In this document: in pieces, positions 28,175 through 35,527 of the stretch
How positions within the stretch are numbered: position 1 is the first letter of the stretch
Layout of the letters: each line of letters begins with the position of its first letter
Assembly (NCBI GenBank): GCA_016776605.1
Contig: JADHTB010000001.1
Location: 124,001 to 188,000, forward strand
Direction: 5' to 3'
From: Alphaproteobacteria bacterium
GTDB taxonomy: Bacteria; Pseudomonadota; Alphaproteobacteria; GCA-2731375
DNA: 64,000 nt
The notes under the pieces: model-generated
Seen by the model: only the letters and a program-made list of their open reading frames with translations
Databases searched by the model: none
What the model was told of the DNA's origin: nothing
Program-made: the position numbers and the translations under genes

Positions 28175-29518
28175 ATGGATACACAAAATACATTTCGCAT
28201 CGGAACGGGCGCGGGTTTTTCCTCGGACCGGTTGGAACCCGCCCTGGATTTGATCCGCCTTGGCCGCTTGGATGCCATCGTCTTTGAATGCGTCGGCGAA
28301 CGCACCCTGGCTTTTGGCCACCGCGACCGCAGGGCCGATCCAAAGCGGGGCTACAACCCATTATTGGAACGGCGCATGCGGGCCGTGTTGCCCTTGGCCC
28401 AGGCGGCAGGCACCCGGGTCATTACCAACATGGGCGTGGCCAACCCCCTAGCGGCGGCCCAACGCACGGTCGAAATAGCGGCCGAGTTAGGCCTGAAGGG
28501 CCTGAAAGTGGCAGCTGTCACAGGGGACGAGATCAGCCACCTGATCGGCCCCGATACGCGATTGCTGGAACCGGGCTGCCGGCTGTCTGAAACCGGGCGG
28601 GAAATGCTGGCCGCCAATGCCTACCTAGGCATCGACGCCATCCTGCCGGCGATCGAGGCCGGCGCGGACGTAATCATCACCGGGCGGGTCGCCGATCCAT
28701 CCCTGTTCCTGGCCCCCATGGCGCACCATTTTTCCTGGCAGTTGGATGATTGGCACACCTTGGGCGCCGGCACGGCTGTAGGGCATCTATTGGAATGTGC
28801 GGCTCAGGTCACGGGCGGCTATTTCGCCGACCCAGGGCACAAGGACGTCCCCGACCTGGCCTATGTCGGATTTCCCCTGGCCGAGGTGACCGCCGACGGC
28901 GGCGCCGTCATTACCAAATTGGAACAAAGCGGCGGCCTGGTCAGCCAACGCACCGTGAAGGAACAATTGCTCTATGAAGTGCATGATCCCAGCGCCTATC
29001 TGACCCCGGATGTCAGCGCCAATTTCTCCCAGGTCCATTTGACCGATGACGGCCAGGACCGGGTTCGGGTCAATCAGGCGGACGGCGCCGCCAGGCCGAA
29101 ACAGTTGAAAGTCACGATTGCCTTTGACGGCGGCTTCCTGGCCGAGGCTGAAATCTCGTACGCTGGCCCCGGCGCCGCCGAGCGGGCCCGCCTGGCCGGC
29201 GACATAGTGGCGGAACGCATGGACAAGCTGCATGGCAGCAACGCGCCGATCCGGATCGACCTGATCGGGGTCTCCGCCCTGCACGCCTCGGCGGTGGATT
29301 ATCCCGCGACGGCCCAGGATGTACGCCTGCGCTGCGCCATGCGGGCCTCGTCGGAAGCGGAGGCGGAGATGTTGCTGTGGGAGGTCGAGGCGCTGCTGTG
29401 TTGCGGCCCGGCGGCGGGGGGCGGCTATCGCGGCCATGTCACGCCTTCGGTCATGACCTATTCCGCATTTGTTGACCGCGGCGATGTCCAGCCCCACTTG
29501 GAGATCTTGTCAACATGA
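28175..29518 (+). CDS. AtuA-like acyclic terpene utilization protein (DUF1446)
   Basis: The 447-aa protein has the DUF1446/AtuA hallmarks: RIGTGAGFSSDRLEPALDLI, FECVGERTLAFG, a central ITGRVADPSLFLAPM and a C-terminal MRASSEAEAEMLLWE region. AtuA in Pseudomonas is needed for citronellol/geraniol growth, but its chemistry is poorly known. The ATG at 28175 lacks a strong ribosome-binding site. It overlaps the next gene by four bases (ATGA). Confidence 0.85.
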   Translation: MDTQNTFRIGTGAGFSSDRLEPALDLIRLGRLDAIVFECVGERTLAFGHRDRRADPKRGYNPLLERRMRAVLPLAQAAGTRVITNMGVANPLAAAQRTVEIAAELGLKGLKVAAVTGDEISHLIGPDTRLLEPGCRLSETGREMLAANAYLGIDAILPAIEAGADVIITGRVADPSLFLAPMAHHFSWQLDDWHTLGAGTAVGHLLECAAQVTGGYFADPGHKDVPDLAYVGFPLAEVTADGGAVITKLEQSGGLVSQRTVKEQLLYEVHDPSAYLTPDVSANFSQVHLTDDGQDRVRVNQADGAARPKQLKVTIAFDGGFLAEAEISYAGPGAAERARLAGDIVAERMDKLHGSNAPIRIDLIGVSALHASAVDYPATAQDVRLRCAMRASSEAEAEMLLWEVEALLCCGPAAGGGYRGHVTPSVMTYSAFVDRGDVQPHLEILST

Positions 29519-29844
29519 GCATACGGGTACCTTTACGGCAAATTGCCCACGCCAGATCGGGCGACAAGGGCAACCGCTCCAACCTGGCGATTTTCGTCTA
29601 TGCGCCGGAACATTACGAAGCACTGCGCCAGCAGGTGACGCCGGAACGATTACAGACAAACTTTGGCGGCGTGCTGCGCGGCCCAATCAAATGCTATGAG
29701 TTGCCCAATTTGCACGGCCTGAATTTCGTCATGGACCAGGCCTTGGAAGGCGGGGTCAACGAATCCCTCAATCTCGATGGACACGGCAAATCATGGAGCG
29801 CCATGATTTTGGCTTTGGAAATCGATTTGGCCGGAATAACATAA
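29515..29844 (+). CDS. AtuA C-terminal-like small protein
   Basis: The 109-aa protein matches the domain that in many genomes is fused to the end of AtuA: LRQIAHARSGDKGNRSNLAI and a Gly-rich GVNESLNLDGHGKS segment. Here it is a separate gene overlapping the AtuA-like gene by ATGA, which supports a two-subunit complex. The downstream TRAP genes follow after 94 bases. Confidence 0.83.
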   Translation: MSIRVPLRQIAHARSGDKGNRSNLAIFVYAPEHYEALRQQVTPERLQTNFGGVLRGPIKCYELPNLHGLNFVMDQALEGGVNESLNLDGHGKSWSAMILALEIDLAGIT

Positions 29845-29938
29845 TAGACAGCGCCTTTTCTTTGACCGCCCTGAGCGCCTATGCTAAGAGAAAAGAAAAC
29901 AAGCACCAGAGTTCATCCTAACAGGGGAGTATCCTTAA

Positions 29939-30976
29939 GTGGCAAAATCTATCCTTAAATCAACAGCAACCGTGGCAACCGCTGCGTTTGTCGCATTGAG
30001 TTTCGGCGCCATATCCACGGCGCAGGCTGAGAAATCCGTTTGGAATTTCAACATGTGGGGCGGCAAGCGCGCCTTCACGGCTGGCCTTGAATCAATAAAG
30101 GTCGACCTGGAAAAGGCCGGCGGCGGCGATTTCGAGCTCAAAATCAATTACGGCGACGCCTTGGGCCCGCGCCGGCAAAACCCGGAAAACATCCGCGTCG
30201 GCGCCTTCGAGGCCGGGCAAATCTGTGTCGGCTACTATCCAAATAAATTCCCTCTTTTGTCAGTGATGGAATTGCCCTTCCTTGCCCCCCGCAATTTGGC
30301 GCAACGGGCCAAGGTGGAAATGGAAGTTCATAAACATCCGGCTATCATCGCGGAACTGTCCAAGCGCTGGAACATGCGGTTCTTTGGCCCCGCCTTCCTG
30401 CCGGCCTATGAATTCATGGGCAACAAGCGGATCGAGACCACGGCCGACATGAAGGGCGTGAAGATGCGCATTTCCGGCCTGAACGCCAAGGCGTTGCAGG
30501 TCTTCGGCGCCGTGCCGACCATGGTGACCGCGCCCGACGGCTACAATGCCCTGGATCGTGGCACCATCGACAGCTTCGGCTTCCCCTACAGCTACGCCTT
30601 TGGCGCCTACAAGCTGTACGAGGTATCCAAGTACGTGACCGAGGGCCTGGGCATGAGCGGTTTCATGTGCCTGCAAACGGTGAACAATGATGCCTGGAAC
30701 GCGACCCCGGATGCCGTCAAGAAGGCCATGCCGGCGGCACAGCAAACTGCCATCAAGAACATGATCACGGCCTATACCGAAGCGGACAAGAAATGGATCC
30801 CGCTGTTCCACAAGAGACTGGAAGTGGTAAAGGTCGACCCCTCGGTTCGGGCTGAACTGGCCTCGGGCGCTGGCAAGATCTGGGCTGAATGGGCCACCGA
30901 GCAAGACGGCAAGGGCCGCCCCGGCACCGAGATGTTGAACTTCGTCAAATCCCTCGTCGCCAAGCATGGTAAATAA
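29939..30976 (+). CDS. dctP: TRAP transporter substrate-binding protein, DctP family
   Basis: The 345-aa periplasmic protein starts at GTG with GGGGAG 9 bases upstream. A signal peptide covers residues 1-29 (hydrophobic VATAAFVALSFGAIS, cleavage after TAQA). The mature part has the DctP features KGVKMRISGLNAKALQVFGA and the arginine that usually binds the carboxylate group of the ligand (KMRIS). It delivers an organic acid to the DctQM permease encoded next. Confidence 0.87.
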   Translation: MAKSILKSTATVATAAFVALSFGAISTAQAEKSVWNFNMWGGKRAFTAGLESIKVDLEKAGGGDFELKINYGDALGPRRQNPENIRVGAFEAGQICVGYYPNKFPLLSVMELPFLAPRNLAQRAKVEMEVHKHPAIIAELSKRWNMRFFGPAFLPAYEFMGNKRIETTADMKGVKMRISGLNAKALQVFGAVPTMVTAPDGYNALDRGTIDSFGFPYSYAFGAYKLYEVSKYVTEGLGMSGFMCLQTVNNDAWNATPDAVKKAMPAAQQTAIKNMITAYTEADKKWIPLFHKRLEVVKVDPSVRAELASGAGKIWAEWATEQDGKGRPGTEMLNFVKSLVAKHGK

Positions 30977-31003
30977 GAATCGCTTGGCACTAGAGTTAGC
31001 GTA

Positions 31004-31597
31004 ATGGCGGAACTGCTGTACGTTATCGTTACCGTCCTGGTCGTGTTTGGCGCATTGGCGCTGATCACGGTCAGGGCGGAACTTTTCATGCGCGATGTCG
31101 AGGATATTCTGACCTATTGTTCGGTCGCTCTCATCCTCGGGGTAATGTTTTGGGTGGTCGCGGAAGTGATCGGCCGATACGTCTTTAATTCACCTCTTCC
31201 GGGACATTTGGAAGGCGCGGAATTATTGCTGCCCATGATGGTATTTTTCGGCGTTTCCTATGTTCAGGCGCGGGATGGACATGTGGGCATGACCTTCGTG
31301 GTCGATGCCCTGCCGAAAAAAGTCCGCAGGGTGACGGATATCCTCTCGCTGATCGTCTCTGCCCTGACTTGCGCGGCCCTGGCCTATTTCAGCTCCAAGA
31401 CAGCCTGGCTGGCCTGGATTTATGACGATGTTACCATGACGCCACCGTATTGGCCGGTATGGCCATCGGCGGCGGTGATCCCATTGGGTTACGGCATGCT
31501 TGCGGTTCGGATGGAATTGCAAATTCTGCAAAAACTTATGCCGAACCGTTTCCCCCCTCCCATCGTTGAACTTTCCGATTTGCACGTGACTGAATAG
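31004..31597 (+). CDS. dctQ: TRAP transporter small permease, DctQ family
   Basis: The 197-aa membrane protein has four main hydrophobic segments, the first preceding an E-rich loop (VRAELFMRDVEDI), then VMFWVVAEVIGRYVFNSPLPG, the typical DctQ helix-1/2 motif, and ELLLPMMVFFGVSYVQARDGHVGM. It pairs with DctM in the inner membrane. It starts 27 bases after dctP. Confidence 0.87.
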   Translation: MAELLYVIVTVLVVFGALALITVRAELFMRDVEDILTYCSVALILGVMFWVVAEVIGRYVFNSPLPGHLEGAELLLPMMVFFGVSYVQARDGHVGMTFVVDALPKKVRRVTDILSLIVSALTCAALAYFSSKTAWLAWIYDDVTMTPPYWPVWPSAAVIPLGYGMLAVRMELQILQKLMPNRFPPPIVELSDLHVTE

Positions 31598-31645
31598 CCG
31601 CTGTGCGGATCATGTGGAATTATTGAGTAGGATAATCGAGTCGTC

Positions 31646-32944
31646 ATGGATCCTATTTCCCTTGGCATATTAGCCCTTGTCGCCCTTACCGTGATGCTGA
31701 TGTCCGGTATCCGCATCGCCTTTGCCACGGCGATCACCGGTTTTATCGGTTTGTGGGTGTTGCGTGGCTATGTCCCCGCCGCATCCCTGGCGTCAACCAT
31801 TCCTCAGGGCCATTTATCGTCCTACACCCTATTGGTCCTGCCGCTGTTCATCATGATGGGCTTCTTTGCCTTTTATGCCGGCATTACCCGGGATTTGTAC
31901 TGGGCGGCGCGGCAATGGGTGGGCCACCTGCCGGGCGGTTTGGCCATCGCCACGATTTTCGGCTCCGCCGGCTTTGCCGCCGCCTCCGGCGCCTCCACCG
32001 CATCCGCCGCGGTGATGGGGCGGATCGCCTTGCCGGAACTGAAGAAATACGGCTACGACGACAAGGTCGCCACAGGCTGCGTTGCCGCCGGCGGCACCCT
32101 GGCAACCATGATCCCGCCGTCGGTTTTAATGGTGGTCTATGGCTTCATCGCCGAAGAATCCATTGGTGCGTTACTACTCGCCGGCATTCTGCCCGGTCTG
32201 TTGGAGGCATTCAGCTATTCCCTAATGCTGATCATACGCTTCAAGATCAATCCGGAATTGGGCCCACCCATCAAGGGCATTACCTGGAATGACCGCTTTA
32301 AATCCATCAAGGGCGTCTGGGGCATGGTGGTTCTGGTCATCCTGGTCATGGGTACCATTTACACAGGCATCGCGACACCGACCGAGGCCGCCGCCGTGGG
32401 CGCCATGGGTGCCTTGCTTTTGGCTTTGCCGGGCCTGAATTTCAAAAAATTCCGCGATGCCATGGTCGAAACCGCACGCTCCACGGCGATGATTTTCGCC
32501 ATTGTCGCCGGCGTCTTGATCTTCGTGCATTTCCTGGGCTTCACCGGCATGCCGGCGGCGGTATCGGAGAACATTCTCAGCCTGGATGTGCATCCGACCC
32601 TGGTCCTGATCGCAATTCTGGCCATGTATTTGGTCCTGGGCATGTTCCTCGACGGCATTGGCATGCTGCTGTTGACCGTGCCGATCATCCTGCCGACCAT
32701 CAAGGAGCTGGGGATCGACCCCATCGTGTTTGGCGTCCTGGTGGTTAGAATGGTGGAAATTGGCCTGATCACGCCCCCCGTCGGCCTGAACGTCTATATC
32801 CTGAAAGGCGTGGCGCCGGGCGTGAAGATGGGAGATATGTTCAAGGGCTGTGGCTGGTTCGTCTTTGTCGATCTGATCAACGTGGCGATCCTGATCGCGT
32901 TCCCCGCGATCATCCTGCTAATTCCCAATACGATGATACAATAG
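31646..32944 (+). CDS. dctM: TRAP transporter large permease, DctM family
   Basis: The 432-aa protein has about twelve membrane segments and the DctM landmarks GSAGFAAASGASTASAAVMG, a reentrant VAAGGTLATMIPPSVLMVVYG and the repeated C-terminal LGMFLDGIGMLLLTVPI with NVYILKGVAPGV. It completes a DctPQM Na+-coupled uptake system. The gene lies 48 bases after dctQ. Confidence 0.9.
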   Translation: MDPISLGILALVALTVMLMSGIRIAFATAITGFIGLWVLRGYVPAASLASTIPQGHLSSYTLLVLPLFIMMGFFAFYAGITRDLYWAARQWVGHLPGGLAIATIFGSAGFAAASGASTASAAVMGRIALPELKKYGYDDKVATGCVAAGGTLATMIPPSVLMVVYGFIAEESIGALLLAGILPGLLEAFSYSLMLIIRFKINPELGPPIKGITWNDRFKSIKGVWGMVVLVILVMGTIYTGIATPTEAAAVGAMGALLLALPGLNFKKFRDAMVETARSTAMIFAIVAGVLIFVHFLGFTGMPAAVSENILSLDVHPTLVLIAILAMYLVLGMFLDGIGMLLLTVPIILPTIKELGIDPIVFGVLVVRMVEIGLITPPVGLNVYILKGVAPGVKMGDMFKGCGWFVFVDLINVAILIAFPAIILLIPNTMIQ

Positions 32945-32992
32945 CTGACGTTTTTCGAGATTTTTCAAAACAAGCCCATAACGGCGCGTGCG

Positions 32993-33157
32993 TCAAGACG
33001 GCTCGACCTTCGAAAGATCGATCTTCGGTAAGAAGCCAGCGGTCCGCGCAGGCGTTTCCGTGGTGCCTTTCATGCGTCCCACAAAGCCGCGATGATCCAG
33101 GCCCACGGGCCGATTATCGCTGCCATTGGCAACCTCTACCCGTAAAATTAGGCCAAT
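32993..33157 (-). pseudogene. Truncated coding remnant without a usable start
   Basis: A minus-strand frame reads VEVANGSDNRPVGLDHRGFV followed by GRMKGTTETPARTAG and KIDLSKVEPS, then TGA. Codon choice and composition look like real protein, but the frame is closed by a stop at 33158 and has no ATG before residue position 33073, leaving only 26 codons if started there. It sits between dctM and the tRNA gene, a common place for insertions and decay. I do not recognise the family. Confidence 0.35.
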
Positions 33158-33218
33158 TCATGAAATGGATTGCTGCCAGCCGCGCCCATCCAAAGGGCCT
33201 GCCGTGACTGAAAAAGAA

Positions 33219-33307
33219 TGGCGGAGGGAGGGGGACTCGAACCCCCGCAACGCTATTACGCGTTGACGGATTAGCAATCCGTTGCATTACCGCTCTGCCA
33301 TCCCTCC
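33219..33307 (-). tRNA. tRNA-Ser(GCT)
   Basis: On the minus strand an 89-base cloverleaf is visible: acceptor GGAGGGA (33301-33307) pairs with TCCCTCC (33223-33229), discriminator G, and an encoded CCA (33219-33221). The anticodon stem-loop is CGGATTGCTAATCCG with anticodon GCT, the long variable arm expected of serine tRNA is present (AACGCGTAATAGCGTT), and the T loop is GTTCGAGTC. It reads AGC/AGU codons. Confidence 0.96.
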
Positions 33308-33586
33308 AGCACGCAGCGAATGCATCTTCTAACCAGCGCTCCAATAGCTGTCAATTGATATCGGTGGCAGAAGCGTCATGAGTTTGATCTGGGTTGCACC
33401 CTGAATAGAGTTGTCATTAACCTTTCAGTAATCATCCGGAAATACCAAGGATATACTGGGTTTTTGACCGTGATATGACTGTAATTGCACATTTTCTTAT
33501 TTGCCATAATTCATAATTTATTAATGGCGATAATCTATATTTTTAATCAAAGGCGAAGAACCGCTTCAACGATAAAGGATATGGAC

Positions 33587-33901
33587 ATGTTTCGTCCCTT
33601 AATCGCACTGACGGCCATGGCAACTGGTTTGCTGTTTTCTTCATATGCCTCGGCGCAACAGGTTCCAGCCGGCACGGTCTGCGGGGAAAGGGCAAAATTC
33701 CTAAAACATTTAGGCAAAACTCATAAAGAATCCCCTACCGCCATGGGTGTCACCGCATCCGGCCGGGTATTGGAGGTATTGACCTCGTCAGATGGCACCT
33801 GGACCATTCTCATCACCCACCCCAACGGCGTCACCTGCATGATCACCGCCGGACAGGCTTGGGAAAATGTTGAACGCATTGCCCTGGGGCCAAGCACCTA
33901 G
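33587..33901 (+). CDS. Small exported protein of unknown function
   Basis: The 104-aa protein starts with a clear signal peptide (MFRPLIALTAMATGLLFSSYASA, cleavage before QQ). The mature 80 residues hold two cysteines (GTVCGERA and HPNGVTCMI), which may form a disulfide, and an RVLEVLTSSDGTWTILITHP beta segment. The ATG at 33587 is chosen for AAGGA at 33575-33579. It is preceded by an AT-rich leader (33308-33586) with no other gene. Its TAG stop lies in the left CTAG border of element A2. Family not recognised. Confidence 0.8.
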   Translation: MFRPLIALTAMATGLLFSSYASAQQVPAGTVCGERAKFLKHLGKTHKESPTAMGVTASGRVLEVLTSSDGTWTILITHPNGVTCMITAGQAWENVERIALGPST

Positions 33902-34002
33902 AGCGATTTTCAATTAGTTGGAGTCGCTATCGCGACTTAAGTGATTGGTTCAATTGCTCTATCTTTAAGAGTCAGAGCGCATTTTCTTCGAATGCGCTCT
34001 AG
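33898..34002 (+). mobile_element. 105-bp palindromic MITE-like element, copy A2
   Basis: Bounded by CTAG on both sides (33898-33901 and 33999-34002). Hairpin 1 is closed by GAGCGATT (33901-33908) and AATTGCTC (33952-33959) with inner arms AGTCGC/GCGACT (33922-33927, 33932-33937). Hairpin 2 is GAGCGCATT/AATGCGCTC (33975-33983, 33991-33999). It is nearly identical, in opposite genome orientation, to copy A1. Its left CTAG includes the TAG stop of the exported protein gene. Confidence 0.82.
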
Positions 34003-34097
34003 AGCCGTTCCGGTATATTCCGCGAATCCGTTACAAAACAGGATCGTCGCGATTCAAGGTGCCGTAATTCAAAATTTGGGGAAAATATCGATCAAAG

Positions 34098-34123
34098 CCG
34101 GCTTTCTTGTGCCGGTATTTTTT
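34098..34123 (+). terminator. Possible rho-independent terminator
   Basis: CCGGC (34098-34102) and GCCGG (34111-34115) form a 5-bp stem with an 8-base loop, followed by TA and six T (34118-34123). It lies in the spacer between elements A2 and B1 and could end the transcript of the exported protein gene. The stem is short. Confidence 0.35.
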
Positions 34124-34126
34124 AGG

Positions 34127-34231
34127 CTAGAGCAATTCCGAATTGATGAGAATCGCGAAGCGATTCTAAGTGATTGGAAAAATTGCTCTAAATCTAAAGA
34201 TCTGAGCATTTTCAGAATGAAAATGCTCTAG
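34127..34231 (+). mobile_element. 105-bp palindromic MITE-like element, copy B1
   Basis: Bounded by CTAG at 34127-34130 and 34228-34231. Hairpin 1: GAGCAATT (34130-34137) with AATTGCTC (34181-34188), inner 8-bp stem AGAATCGC/GCGATTCT with loop GAA (34149-34167). Hairpin 2: perfect 10-bp stem GAGCATTTTC/GAAAATGCTC (34204-34213, 34219-34228). Same length and architecture as copies A1/A2 but different stem sequences, and nearly the same sequence as B2. Confidence 0.82.
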
Positions 34232-34310
34232 GCAGGCAGCGACAATGTAACATGGCAGGTTCTGGACCATACCGGGCCGGAGCGCATTCAATGAGCGCAA
34301 ACGAGGCCCA

Positions 34311-34359
34311 CGGGACCCTAATTTAACGCCAGCCACTGATGGCTGGGATACGGGTCCCG
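34311..34359. terminator. Nested hairpin 3' of the Sel1 gene
   Basis: An outer 8-bp stem CGGGACCC/GGGTCCCG (34311-34318, 34352-34359) encloses a perfect inner 7-bp stem CCAGCCA/TGGCTGG (34329-34335, 34340-34346, loop CTGA). It lies 11 bases beyond the stop of the minus-strand Sel1 gene. No T-run follows on either strand, so it may be an mRNA 3' stabiliser or a factor-dependent end rather than a classical terminator. Confidence 0.5.
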
Positions 34360-34369
34360 ATATTCCAAA

Positions 34370-34642
34370 TTAATGCGTCGATACCCATTCGCGGGCTTGC
34401 CGCTGCGCTTCGGAAATTTCCTCCCGGCTCATGACACCGGCCAGTTCCGTCCGCAATAACTTGGCTTCATCGCTGCCACGTACCGCCGCCAGGTTCAGCC
34501 ACTTGTGCGCCGTCACATAATCCAGCGGCACGCCTTTCTGACCGGTTGAATACAACAGACCAAGCTGTAGCTGGGCGACACTTTCCCCTGCCTCGGCCAA
34601 TTGCAGGTAATCGTCGGTATAAGCCTTCATGGACCTTGCCAT
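34370..34642 (-). CDS. Small Sel1-repeat protein
   Basis: The 90-aa protein contains one Sel1-like unit (AEAGESVAQLQLGLLYSTGQ followed by DYVTAHKWLNLAA) and a C-terminal helix with REEISEAQRQAREW. It has no signal peptide. The ATG at 34642 is preferred to one at 34663 because GGAGGA lies 4 bases upstream of it. Sel1 repeats mediate protein contacts; the partner is unknown. The C-terminal tail resembles that of the exported Sel1 protein at 47636. The upstream stretch 34643-34861 is AT-rich and shows no gene. Confidence 0.78.
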   Translation of the reverse strand: MARSMKAYTDDYLQLAEAGESVAQLQLGLLYSTGQKGVPLDYVTAHKWLNLAAVRGSDEAKLLRTELAGVMSREEISEAQRQAREWVSTH

Positions 34643-34861
34643 CGTTTCCTCCATTCGTTTCACATCGTTTACACGAGATCGTCGCTGGAAAAATCATGAC
34701 CCGAAATAGTTAACGGCAAGTATATGATTAATGTTGTTTATGACAAAATACTAATTTTTTTTGCCAAACGGAACGCAACCGGCCAAATCCACTTGCCTAA
34801 AGCGCAAAAAAAAATCGATCGGGGCCCCCACTCGCCCGACACCGTTGGAGGCCGTTTGTGG

Positions 34862-35479
34862 TTAAGCGGGAATATCCATGCCGCGCGCCAGGGCTGGCCG
34901 GGCCATCAGACCGTCGTACCACCGCTGGACGTTGGGAAAATCGGCTAGATCTATTTCCTGCCAGTCAAAGCGGAAGACCCATGGCAGGGTCGCGAAATCG
35001 GCAATGGATAAATCGCCCGCCAGATATTCACGCCCCGCCAACCGTTCATCCAGAACGCCATAGAGACGGCGGCATTCGGTATAGTATCTGTTGATGGCGT
35101 AGGGCACCTGTTCCTTGGCCGCCCGTTTGAAATGATGCACCTGGCCAAAAATCGGACCGATACCGCCCATTTGAAACATCAGCCATTGGATCACTTCATA
35201 ACGCGCCGCCATTTCCGTCGGCATGAACTTTCCGGTCTTCTCGGCGAGGTACATGAGAATGGCGCCGGATTCAAAGACCGTATAAGGCTGGCCGCCAGGG
35301 CCATCCTGATCGATGATCGCGGGTATCTTGCCGTTCGGATTGATCGCCAAATATTCCGGCGTGAACTGATCATCCTGGCCGATATTGATCGGATGAATAT
35401 TATAATCCAGGGCGCATTCCTCCAACATGATGGAGGCTTTTTTGCCATTTGAAGTTTTCCAACTGTATAGATCGATCAT
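34862..35479 (-). CDS. Glutathione S-transferase, Nu-class-like
   Basis: The 205-aa protein starts IDLYSWKTSNGKKASIMLEE, with the TxNGxK motif of YfcG/YghU Nu-class enzymes, then NPNGKIPAIIDQDGPGG, FESGAILMYLAEKTG and a C-terminal all-helical domain ending PNVQRWYDGLMARPAL. Nu-class enzymes act mainly as glutathione-dependent disulfide or peroxide reductases. It lies upstream of nothing on its own strand within 220 bases and downstream of the PLP gene by 48 bases, so the two may be co-transcribed. Confidence 0.88.
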   Translation of the reverse strand: MIDLYSWKTSNGKKASIMLEECALDYNIHPINIGQDDQFTPEYLAINPNGKIPAIIDQDGPGGQPYTVFESGAILMYLAEKTGKFMPTEMAARYEVIQWLMFQMGGIGPIFGQVHHFKRAAKEQVPYAINRYYTECRRLYGVLDERLAGREYLAGDLSIADFATLPWVFRFDWQEIDLADFPNVQRWYDGLMARPALARGMDIPA

Positions 35480-35527
35480 GATCGGTGGTGTTCCCTGTAT
35501 GCTGATGTGCCGCCCCGAGGGGTTAAC

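Noticed and set aside
33219-33307. tRNA on the plus strand
   Set aside because: Only the minus strand folds to a cloverleaf with a proper anticodon loop and CCA end.
34098-34123. Confident terminator for the exported protein
   Set aside because: Stem of only 5 bp with a long loop; kept as a low-confidence feature only.
33898-34231. CRISPR array
   Set aside because: The repeats are only two copies 124 bases apart with internal hairpins, and there are no spacers of uniform length or cas genes.
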